Shown in pieces: positions 1-12,100 of a stretch of 64,000 bases of DNA (position 1 is the stretch's first letter; each line of letters starts with the position of its first letter). The stretch is from Promerops cafer (lineage: Eukaryota > Chordata > Aves > Passeriformes > Nectariniidae): positions 81,873-145,872 of the forward strand of contig VZSE01008498.1 of assembly GCA_013398275.1 (NCBI GenBank), given 5' to 3'. Below the pieces are notes generated by a model. It was not told the origin of the DNA and did not search any database. It saw nothing but the letters and a program-made list of their open reading frames with translations. A program made the translations under genes and the position numbers.

Positions 1-121
1 TGAATGGGCTGGATCGAGTGGACTGGCTGGAAAACAGGCTTTTTCCGCATGTCAGAGAGTGTTTTCACAGAAGGGAGCAGCTGGTTCCTCTTGATGATCT
101 GCAGTGCCAGCTGCGTGTTAC
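1..121 (-). CDS. CNOT10: CNOT10 exon 19 (last coding exon, 3' part outside window)
   Basis: The acceptor TTGTAG precedes position 121, and the reading frame continues the glycine codon begun in exon 18 (G|GT). It encodes [19 protein letters not shown] and then a basic, proline-rich tail with KKPVFQPV. The exon is cut by the window edge in the Q-P-I-Q segment. By comparison with the human tail about ten residues and the stop codon remain to the left. Upstream intron 18 occupies 122-1584. Confidence 0.95.
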
Positions 122-3100
122 CTACAAGATAAGTTTCAATTAAAAAACCCAAAATGCCATTTAATGACATATGAATTACTGTTCAGGGACAGAGCTGATG
201 AGCCAGCCCTGGGCCCAGGCCAGGTACACCAGCAGTCCTTCCTCTCCAGTGAAATGCTGGCATAGATAGGAAAAGCAGTAGACAACAGGACATTTGAAAA
301 AAGTAGTTTTGTTTGAGTTTGCCTCATCTTAGCTGAAGACATCAAGCTTTTACCTCAGAGCTGGAAGATGCCAAAGCACTTTCTAGTTTCCCAAAGGTCA
401 CCTCTTCTCTCTCCCAGCTGCACAGTGAGGCCCTAGATCTCACACAAAATGCCCTCACACTGTAACACTGCAGACAGTAATGCGAATGCCAAGGGGATAA
501 AACATGTTTTTAAAAGAAGAAACAGGATTTTCAACTGTATGTATGGTCCATCAAATAACCACCAATATACATGGGAAACTTACTCTGTTAAAAATTAAAC
601 TTGTAAAATTACAGGAGAAAAGACACTGAGTTTTGAGGACAGTATTTCTCCCTCATACTTTTCTTTCCCTGAAGTTTTAGTTTCAGAAGAGATGCAGCAT
701 TTTGTTGTCATATATAGAAAAAAAAGTCTTTAGCCTCTCTTTGTTATGTACTTTGAAGAGGGTGAGGGATGTAAATCTACTCTCATTCTACTCTCTTCTG
801 CTCTATACATCTTTGTTGCAGAAATAAAGGTTTCCAAAATTCCAATTTAGAAACATCTTTGTAAGAAAATCTTTGCAGAAGTCTCAATTCCAAATGCAAA
901 TGCTCAAATCCTTTGCTTGCCTGCAATGCAACATCACTGAAGAGGAACAGGCACACAGAACATTTCACAACACTTGGATATGAAGTGTCCCCCAAGGGGC
1001 ACAGGTCTGCCTGTGCTTGAACCATGACAGCTTCAAGCAGCAGCTGCACCAGTCTGCTCACACTGCAGAATTCAAGTGCAACTTTTCCAGTTTCCCATGA
1101 TGTAGAGCTTTCCCCTCATAGAAACAAAGTGAATCTTCGAAGGAAAGCATTGTGGAAGAAAGACTTAGGAGTATTACAAGCTTTGCTGCTATACTTGCTA
1201 CAGGCCTTGATACAGTTTCTTTGGGACACTTGGACTGTGGTTGCCTTTTAATGGAGAAAGCTTTTCAAACCCTCTTTATAGTATAAACCTCATCAAGGGT
1301 TTTCCTGAGCCTATCTAAGACTGCTGACTTCTGCACCAAGATAGAAAACTTCAGCTCAGGAAATGAATGTTTAGGAGGTCAGGAGTATGTAAGAACAGGA
1401 TGGCAACAAACTATGGAAGTGAAGGTGCACATACATGGATCCACAGCAATGTAAAATGGAGGCAGGGCCTACAGGGTATCATTCAAAATACTGGCACAGC
1501 TCTCTGTATAGAGTAGGAATGGTGACTAATGCCCTCCTCCCTTTGTATCCCAAACTTTGGTTGACAGAACATCTCCCAGCTTACCGTTCTGCAGTTCAAG
1601 ATACACAGCCAGCAGGATGGCCTCTGGAGGGATCTCTTTGGGGTGGATCAGTGAAGCAGCCTTATTGAAAAAGAAGAGGGTGGAGAGAAAAAGTGCTTAA
1701 GAGAAAGATCCAGCACAAAGAAAGTGCCCCTTGACAAGATTGCTACCACCATCTTAGGTAACAAAACTAAATAACAATTTATCAACTACGACCAGATTTT
1801 TTTCAAACTCAAACACTCTATCAGGTTTAAGCATGCAAGGAGACACTGCAAGATTATCTACATAGCAAGATTGTTTCACGCTAATTAGCAGGACCATCTG
1901 CTGTGTGCTTATGTTCATATGGATCTGTATTTCTTGGGCCAGCCCAGCATGGTTTTGTGGTGAGGTGACAGGTGAAGAAGGTAGCCTCCACTGCTCCAAA
2001 GTTCAGAATACAAAGTTAACAAGGATTGTTCATTAGCTTTCCATATACAACCATTTTTCAGCTATGAAGTCAATGCATTTACTGTAGATGCAGAGCCCCA
2101 CTATATTTTACATCCATGGGTGGCCTTGTATTCTTTGGGCTTTACATGGGAGTTACACAGACACCTGCCCCATCATAAGAAGCCTCAGGATGAAAAAGTC
2201 AGATAACTGCCTTAAGTAGCTGAGCGCCTCATAGAATTTGAATCTGTTCACATACACTACTACTGTGAAGCAATCTGGAAGCTGCTGTTTCAGTTTGTAG
2301 CTCAACAATGCATCCAAGCAGTCTTCCTGACAGACAGGAGTGGCTGGAAAAAGAGAAACATCATGACTGAAAGAGATGGGTCCCAGCCATGAGAAAGACC
2401 AAGTGATGTGACACAGGCTAAGTGGAGACAGCATTTCAAAAGCAGTACTTGAAAATTCTTGGGCCAAGAGGCAGACAAGGACCATACCTCCAGCAGAATT
2501 GCAGTTTGTTCTCACAGCCCTAAAGATAATAGTTCTGATGGCGAGTTATTAAATTACTATGGAGAAAACTTTCTCTGAATTATAACAATTACTACTAGAC
2601 CATTAAAAAGACCACAAAAAACCCCAAACAAACGGGTAAACTTTAAAAACCTGAAAAGGCTTCCCAGCCATCTTCCACTGTTCTGATTATGATCTAAGGA
2701 AAATAAAATGCTGCCTATAGTGGTACTGAACTTTTTACACAAGTAAGAAATTTGGAATTCATTTTGTTTCTAATAGAGACTGGTTCATAAAGGCAGAAGA
2801 AAGCCACCATCTCAGTAGGGTCTGCAAATAAGCCTGGGCTGTGAAATCACCAGAATTCACTGTGATCTGAATGGCACTTTGAACGAAGTACATTTGTCCC
2901 TAAAGCTGCCTTGAGACTTGTTTTTCATACCTGATGAAGACACTTTCGAGCTTTGTCATATTCACTCCTCAAGCAATAAGCACTTCCAAGGTTAAATAAC
3001 ATCATTGTTCGTGCAGACGTGACCGAACTGGGGTAACACTGTGGTGTCTGCTTGCCAGCTGCAATTAAAAAAAAATAAAATTCTTTTTTTCCTTACACTT

Positions 3101-6100
3101 TTATTCCAACTGGCCAACTAAGTTCTTGTACTCTGCTGAATACAGTGGCTGGTACTTACAAGATTCCATTGCCTCATTCTCTCCTTTGTCAGACCCTGCA
3201 AAGAAAAAAAAATTAACACAAACCCATCATGTTCTGTGACCTTTTTTAAAGGTTATTACAAAAATAATACAAAGATACAAATTTTCTGCTTTCTTCACAG
3301 TCTGACATTAAAGAGAGAAAACAGATCAGTCTGCTCCAGAGTTTACGTCATTTAAGACTTCCTATCTTCAGTGTTGTGCTTTTATATTTGCAGATGAGTA
3401 CACTGAAGTTTAAACTGCAGGCATGTCACTGGAATCATGGCTGATGTACACTTCACTATACAGATGGTTCTGAAGTACTTTTCTCTTACAGAATACACAC
3501 TCCCAACAAGAAGACTAAGATACAGATTAACTAAGTTCTCCCCACTCCTGTATCTCACTAAAGTAGACTGCAGTGGTATGACAAAGCCTGGTTTAAAGAC
3601 CAAAAAGCTGGAAGAGATGGTATAAAACCCAAACTTAACCACAATAGCATATTTAACAAAAACAGCTTTCAAAAGTTTTCTTCAAACAAGTCAGAATACT
3701 ACAATATACAGTCCTATTAATGCTACAGAATTAACCACCTCATAGGAATGAAAAACAAGGAAAAGACACACCAAACACAAAGTGGGAACTGAAGCCAGGA
3801 AAATAAAAAAACAACAAAAACACAAACAACACCCTCCTCCACCCTGCAATAAAATACAGGTCTTAAAACAAAATGTCTTAATCATCATTATATTTGTGTC
3901 TACAAAGTTACAGCAGGAAGGCAGTTGAAAGCATAACCAGTTATAATGAAGTGTGGATGCATTAACCTTGATCCTGCTCATTTGAAGAGATCCCAAGGGA
4001 AACATCAGTGACATTCTCGGGGTTCAAGTGAGTGATGGCATCAGATATTCTGTCTAGAGAGATGAGAGCTTCTGCTGCATACAAATGCCCAAGAAACCTA
4101 CGACAGCAAAGGGTCAGGGTACAAATGTCAGCACAGCAATCCCCACAGTTTGTTATGTGAGACAAACAATGCCCTTTTTAATGTGATCACATGGGAACTA
4201 TTACTGGGAACGCTTGCATGGAAGTTAACTTGCTCATAAGGTATTGTCATAAAAGCCCTTCTACCATTTACTGCTTTTAGGCACCAAAGTTATAAAAAAA
4301 AATCCACACCTGAATAATGACAATTCATCCATGCACAGGAGTTGCCATTCCACAGAGAAAGTACCTTGGTGGGGCTTTATTCAGAGAATTAAGAAAAGCC
4401 ACCCCAGAATATGGATATATCTACAATTTAAAGTGTTACATTATTTTACATTCAATAAAAATAAGGCACCTATTTTCCTGGGACCAAGATACACACCTCT
4501 TTGTCTTTGCAAAACACCTGTTATTTAGCATTTCCTTCATTACATAACAGTAACACAAACCTATGTGTTACCTTGCAAACTCCTCAAAGATCTTGCTAAT
4601 ACAATGACTGTGCAAAAGGATAAGCTGCAGTAGTGTGAAGAACAGAAGCCAAAGAATTTAATTGGCATGGACCAGTTTAGAGCATGGTGCCAGCATATAA
4701 AAATAAGCATGATTTACCTTGCCTTCCACAAGTACATTACCAGTTTTGAAAAATATTACTACTGTAAAAACCTCTGCTATACTTTATCCTGTGCATTAAA
4801 TGCACACTGTCAGAAGCATAGGACTGAAGTTGCCTTTTTTGAATTTGTAGAGCTGTATGAGAACTGGTGGGTAGAAAAAGAATGCGCTTTGAATATCCTT
4901 CAAAAAAATACAGTGCCAAATGAGAGGTGAACAAGAGAAACTGACAAATGGAACCTATATAAACAGCAGTAGCTGGTGAAGTGACAGTCCTGCACACACA
5001 AGATCTGTTACCCTGAGTGACTGAGCAAATCTTCCCCTCTGAGGCTGCAGTTTCATAAGTAACCTTTCAGCTGAGTGCATTTGGGCTGATGTTGACTACC
5101 CACAGCTGCACATCCGTGCCCTTGTGCTGTGCCAAGCATGTGCAACCCCACAGTGAATCAGGACAGAGACCTGATGGTCCTGCTGCTGCACGGGACCCAG
5201 AGCTGGAGAAACAGTAACAAAAGCAGCAATTGATTCCAAATTACATGGAATTCGTACACAAAGGAGGGAATTCATGTTCCCGTGTGTCAATGGACACTTA
5301 GTCAGGGCTTCAACAGGAACAGGAGCAGGCCAAGCAATTCTTTGCATTAGACACAGATTTGGCAAGCAACTACAGACATTGGAAGTTTCAATTCAGAACT
5401 CTCCAGCAAAAAACAGGGCTGAGAAAGAAGAAATGACCCCATCAGACTTACTTAAGAGACCCTGAGAGCTTTGGTTGCTGCAGAAGTTTATCTGCATGAT
5501 TCAATGCCATAAGGTTATCCCCCAAAGCCAGAGCCACATAAGCACTACACGCAAGGATCGAGCACCTGGAAGGAAACAAGAGAGAAAAAAAAGGGAGGGG
5601 GAGAGAGCCAATATATTAAATGGAGAATTCTGTGATTCCAAATACACCTGTTAATCTTCTTTCTTGTTTAGTGCTAAAGAAATAAATCAAACTTTCAGTA
5701 TTGACTTCCCATCTAACTATGAAGTAAAAGAGTTTTCATTATTTATGGGCTCAATTGTCCTACCAATATAAATCAAGGATCACCATGGTGTCCTCAGTAA
5801 GATTTTGCAGTTTTCATAATAAATAACAGACTAAAAAATGATGGACTTCACCATGTGTCATTTTTCTCATGGACAGTTTCCCTTTCTCACACTCCTGTTA
5901 CTGGTCTTGCCTTGGACTCTCATTTGTACTCTTCTGCCCTCACCTTCTGCTGTAGAGAAGAGTAGCAGATTTCTAGATTACTATAAGACACACAGTAGCT
6001 ATCAATTAAGCTGTAACATATTTCACTCTTCTATTGTACAATGTCTGCACACAGGGAGACAAACACTGGAGAATTTGGCATTTCCAGTTTTGTGTTCAAT

Positions 6101-9100
6101 TGAGGCCTGTAACCCAGTGCCAAGACTCTGAGTGATCCATGGCATTTTGTTGCCATCACAGACTTTCTTATCATTCCAAAAACCAGAAAATCTCTGGCAG
6201 TTCATTTAATGAAATCTGAACTACTCACATATTCCATCTTCAAACAATAACCCCACATCAGGACGCCATCATTAGGCCAAGCTTCACACATAGTAATAAC
6301 TGCCCCCCTCTCCATACACGGCTCTTGGGGATATTTTCCACTTGGTAAAACATCATTCAGTGCAGGCTGCCTTGTCCTCAGGGCACAAGCCTCTGCCCAC
6401 AATGCCCTGCTGTGAGCAGGGCTCTGTTCTTCTCCAGGGAGGACAAGTGGATGCTCTGAGTGGGGTCTCAGGCTGGGAGCGATGGGAGGAGAGCCGTCGG
6501 CTCTCCCGCTGGTCGGCGGGCTATTATTGCGCCAACCTTCTGGCAACTGTCAAGCCCACTTTCGGTCCAGCAGTAAGTCATGTAATTCATGGCAGGACCT
6601 GGGGTGCCTTTATTCCCCTTTCCCAGGAGGCATGCTCCTTAATTATGCACAAGCAGGATAAGAAACTTCTCCAGTGTTTCCCCCTACCCCCCACTTCCTC
6701 TCCACCGTGCCCAGATGTCACATCAAATCTGAACACATACAAAAGCTTGAGAGAGGGAGAGGAAAGCTTCCCCAGCTCAAGTCCCAAACCTAAAATATTT
6801 CTGAAAGGTTGTGACTGGGGAGGGGGATGGAATGGGGAAACAAAATCTCTGCAATAACAGCCTGCTTCTAACTAACCTCTTTTTGTCTCTGCCTCCAGGA
6901 AGTACAGCTTTTAAATCATCAGAGATGCTGAGTGTCACCAGCAAAACACCCTTAGACACAAGTCAGGGCCTACAGAGTCGGTTGTTACCGCCCTTCCCAT
7001 CAATGGAAGGGCACAACTCCCCACAACTTTTTTAAAGCCTATTTTTACTTCTGCAAGTGTAAATTCAAACAGAACACATGCTCCAATCACACAACAGGAT
7101 GAAACCTACTCCTCTGCTCTAAGCCCTAGTCGCTGTTTGGGCCACATAAGAGCTGGCAAAACCTTCAGCAACAGCCATCTAAGGAGGAAAACATTCAGGT
7201 TTCCTCCCCTGCAGTTGTGTTCCTGCACTTGGATCCATTGTTGAGTTGGCTGAACCAAATGCTCAGGAGAGCTGACAGCCAACTGGAGCAGAAGAATTGC
7301 ACCACAAGGGAAAAGACAAACTAGTTTTTCACCCCGGTCAGGATTCTGACAAAACTCCACAGGTCGCCTTTGAGCACGGCAGACTTCCAGCATCACCGAG
7401 CCTCCGCATGCCCTAAATAAAACTGCCTTTGCACTAGGAAAAAGAAAAATGTTTTTTTAAACTGCCAGATTATGTCAAACAGCCTCTTGTGTAGGTCTAG
7501 GCAACAGGATTTGTCAGCCCACACAGACTGGAAGTTTACGGAACCCCAACTCCACATCTGACTTGCCTTATTTCTCAGGGAAATGACAAACCAGAGCAAA
7601 TCCAGTCCTTCAAAACTTAGTATGAAGGCACTTCTAAACCATTAAGAGAATGTCACTAATCTGAAATAATTTCAAATTAAAACTAAGCCCAAGAATGGAT
7701 ACAAATTATCTACTTTTTATGTTTCAACACAGGCAACCAACACAAAATATTAAGAAATACAGAATGCAGACTGTGCTTACTCCAGTAAGGTGAAAATCAG
7801 CACCAGCAAAGGGGAGATGGGGGAAGAACTACACGGTGGCTAAGAGTGAGGAAGAAGAGAGTGAAACAACTATGGGTGATAATCACTGTAACGTTCTAGT
7901 ATCATGACAGGGCCAAACAGACCACTGCAACCTTTAAATGGATAACTGAGGCAAAACTGGGTAAGTGTGGAGACAACAAATGATCAAATTATTCCTCTAT
8001 CTGTTTTGTCAGGGGGAAAATTAAGGTTCTCACACAAAGACCTTCAGTCTTGGCAGAAAGACTACAACAAGGTCTGTTGCTGCCCATCTCAACTTTTACA
8101 ATAAAATCCACAAAATTTTCCAAATGTAGTACTGTGGTCTACCAGAACTTCTTTTCTCTTGATGTATCCAAACAGTGTTAGGTGGTTGTGGTGTGTGGAA
8201 CATACCACAGCCTGAGCGCAGAGCAGGGGAATTGGCTTGTCCAAGGATGAGAAGCCACAAGGAAAGTTGTTTAGAAGCAACTCAGAAGAAAAACCTGGAG
8301 TTTCTATGGAGTTTCCAATGCATAAATTCTTAGCGATTACTGGTGTCCTCACACTTCTGCTTGTTGCTTTTAAAACCTTGCAATTGAATTACTGCTTATT
8401 ATGAGAATAGTCCACTCAACCAATTTGCGCAGAAGTATCAAGCAATATATAGGACATGTAAACCTTTTCTAGATGATATTTTTAGCTTTTAAAAACTGTT
8501 CAGGGGCAAAGATAAGTCAGGCATTTTGAACTCTTTCAAGGATGCACAACTGTATAAAATCATCCAAAAAAGGCATTCACAGTCCCTTTTCAGTCTAGAA
8601 GCAATAAAGGTTTTTCAATTAGTGACTTACCAGGAAAGAACTAAGCAGATACTTATTCCGTAGGATAATCCTTGAAAACATCCAGAATTTTTTTTCTTAA
8701 TTTTCCCCGACTCAACAAGAATTTCAATTTTGTCACTTAACTCCTTAGTGAGCAAGGCTACAGGTATTGACTATTTCCAATACAAATATACAAGACTACT
8801 ATTTGAGTGTAACATATTTTGCTATTCATAACTATCTCCAGAAGCTTAGAAACAGTTTCAGCAGAATCACTTTCTAGGAATGTGTAGTCCTCTAGATTAA
8901 ACCAAAGTAGTGGGGGGGAAAAAAAAAAAAAATCAATGCTTTTCCTTTCCTTATAGGAAATTCTTTACCAGAAGCACCTCACTTCTTGCTGAACTGCTAA
9001 GTTTTTTCTGACATGTTGTCAGATTTCATCAGTAGATAACAACAGCTGATTGTGAAAGATAAGACTACGTATGAAAAAAAATCACGCGTAATTTTGACAT

Positions 9101-12100
9101 GTGGCAGCCACATTTTCAACAGTCAGGAGGAGAAAAAACCCACAAAACCCACAAGCAACCCACATCACTGTTTTTAATCCAGCGTGTTCTATTTCAAGTA
9201 GTGCACTCTTGTACCACTTCAGAATAAATAATCGACGTCGCCTCACAGATTCCTCCTGAAGTGCTTTTAAATGAGTACAAGAAGATTTGCTACATGTAGT
9301 GGAGCAAAGGAAAGGTTAAGCTGGTCATTATAAAACATAGGTTACCTGGGGTTAGGCTGAAACAGAATGTTTACCTAAGAGTTCAAGTGGGAAATTACTG
9401 TATGCTTTGTCCATAATGGAAACTTAAAACAGATTTCTTTTTTCTAAACAGGTGCAAGCTTTATAGGAGGAGATTTTCAACAGGCTGGAAGCCACCTGAA
9501 ATAATTACCATTGCCAGTAAATGGTAATCTTGTTGGGGAAAAGTAAAGAGGCTCCAGATAATATGATACTTATTTACACACAAGTGAGTTATTCTGTCTG
9601 GAGAACACTCAGACTCCTGAACAAGCAGTTTAAGGATCTTTGAGAACACATAAGAAATCTACAGTGAAATTTTACCTATGTTTTTCCATTGTGAGAAAGT
9701 CAAATGCCTGGACAGAGGCATTTTTGCTTTCTATTTTATGCAAACTGTGGATTTATTCCTGCTGAAAGGAACACCATTCTCATTGGTAAAAGCAGCTATG
9801 CTGCTTTCCACTTTCAGTTTTTTCCCCATCCAACAAGCATATAATATGGGGACTGAATTCTAAAATAGCCTTATCGTGGCTTTAAAGGGAAAAGGTACAT
9901 ACATTAATTTCCATCCCCTTCCACCAATGTCAACAGCCATTCTCAGATTTTTAGATTTATCCTAATGGGACTTGATATTTTCAGCTTTGCCCAATATATA
10001 ACGCCAAACTTAAAATACTGGGATCAAACAGACTGTTCTACCTAAGTTGAAATTCTGGATGGTTTCTATTTGTTCAGATTCAAAGTCCAGAAGACAGGAA
10101 GCACATACATTTGAAAAAAAGATTACCAGCTACAGTTCAACATCGCAGGAGCCTACAAAAAAAACCCCTAGAAATCACAATTAAGGAAGAGGCTTTTTTA
10201 ATGGTGGATATTTTGTATTGTTTACTTGCCTTAAATTCTCCAATTCCTGTTTCTTCAAAGGTGAAGAAGGAGGAGCTGCAATGAATTTATCCCCTTCATG
10301 ACTTTTATTGCTAGAATAAAAACAATGCATTACTATAATAAATAATTTTAGAATTCTCAGTGTATTTATTCACTCCATTTAAAAGAACAAATTCTGCAGC
10401 CTAAAATAGAGGGAGTTGAAGTTATTCACAGATTGAGGCACATGCTCTTATCCTAACCATTCAATTTGAGAAGGAAGAAGTGGGACACTTGCTGGAAAGG
10501 ATTTGACTGACAGACCAAACAACCCACACCATTCTTCACAGCCTTGAGCTATTTTTGAAGTTCAGTGTAGGATAGGCATTTTTAACTGGAGGGACACAGA
10601 ATTTGCTTCTCTTCTTTTAGCCTGTAAGAAAAGCAGTAAACTAGTTTTCTTTCTAGACCTCTTAAAAATTAGTTACATAAATACTCTAGAAAGATAACCC
10701 ACAAAGTGCTACAGCTTCCTTTAGACTTCTAGCAACCCTTTATTACAAAATGTCTCTTTTTTTTTTTGCCTTTTTCCAAATAAAATTCTACTTTCTTAAA
10801 ATTACACCTTGTTTTTTGGGGGGGAGCATTTGGGGAGTATTCATTCTCTTTAAGAAGTATGAAACTTCACCCTCCAATAAGCTGAAAGAACCTCCTTCTG
10901 GAATGAGAACTGAAGAGACAGCTAATGACTGTGTCTTGGCAGGGAGAGACACCAATGTCTAGAAAAAGATTTAAAAGAAAATTCAGAATTGGAACTAAAT
11001 CTGTCCACTTAACAATTTATGAGTTTATATATAACAATTTATCTGTCCACTTAATTTATGAGTTTCATGTCTGTCTATTACAAATAGGTAAGGAAACTCC
11101 AACATTCAAAACATACAGCAGAAAATTCCAAGGAAATCCATACTCAATACTGCTGTAGAGTATATACTTCATGCCTTTACCAAAAATTACTTCTAAAAAA
11201 TACCCTTAACCACTAGAAGTATTCACTGTTTTCTTATAAATAAGAGAAGAATCTGCCTTAAGAGTCAGCTTGCTCAATTAGTGGGATTTGCTTTAAAACC
11301 ATCCTGTTCAATTAGTGTGATTTTCTTCAAATGTCTTGTATGTTTTACTGTTCTCTCACAGAGGTTCCCTTGTCAGAAGGAACAAATCCTTAGAGAACCT
11401 TTCAGAATGCAACACAGAAATTCAAGAACACCCTCCTTTGTTGGATATTTTGAAATTGGCAATGACTACTGGGAGATATGAGAGAGTCCTTTCTTTAGCT
11501 TTTTTTCAGCTGAAGAAGCATCTGGTTTTGAAAGCAGAAGGTAGCAAAGGATCTTCCCATACAGGGCATGTTTTCCTTTCCTCACTCTTACAAAAATAAA
11601 TAAAAACCACCCCAACAGAAGGAGGTCTTGTCTGAGTAAGGGCCACCATTTTGTTTTCATCACTGCCCCTTAGTGAGCCCCAAAAGCTTAAAATTGAAGC
11701 CCCATTTAAACCAGAGAAGATTCATCTCAATGGGCTGCATATATACTTGCCAGAGAACCTCCAACCTCAGTAAAGCAAAAAAACTCCCAAAACCTACAAC
11801 AAACAACCAAACAAAAAGAAAAACTCACAACTACTCCCCTTCCTCCCTCCGACTTTTATAAATCATTTGGTCACTTGACAAGATAGATTGTAATTGGAAA
11901 AACAGGATTAGAGAGAACAGCTTTCAAACATTGTTGCAAACAGTAACAGCCACTGACCCCTAACCATAGTCTATCTGCAGACAACCTCAGAATATATGAG
12001 GATGCACCTTGTGCCTACACCACACAGTATGTGTGCAGTAAATCCTGCCTTGTGACAAATGGATCTTATCTTCTTAACATTTATCTGTACTCAGGTCTGA

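Noticed and set aside
6342..6857. 171-codon plus-strand open frame in CNOT10 intron 13
   Set aside because: No recognisable domain or splice context.
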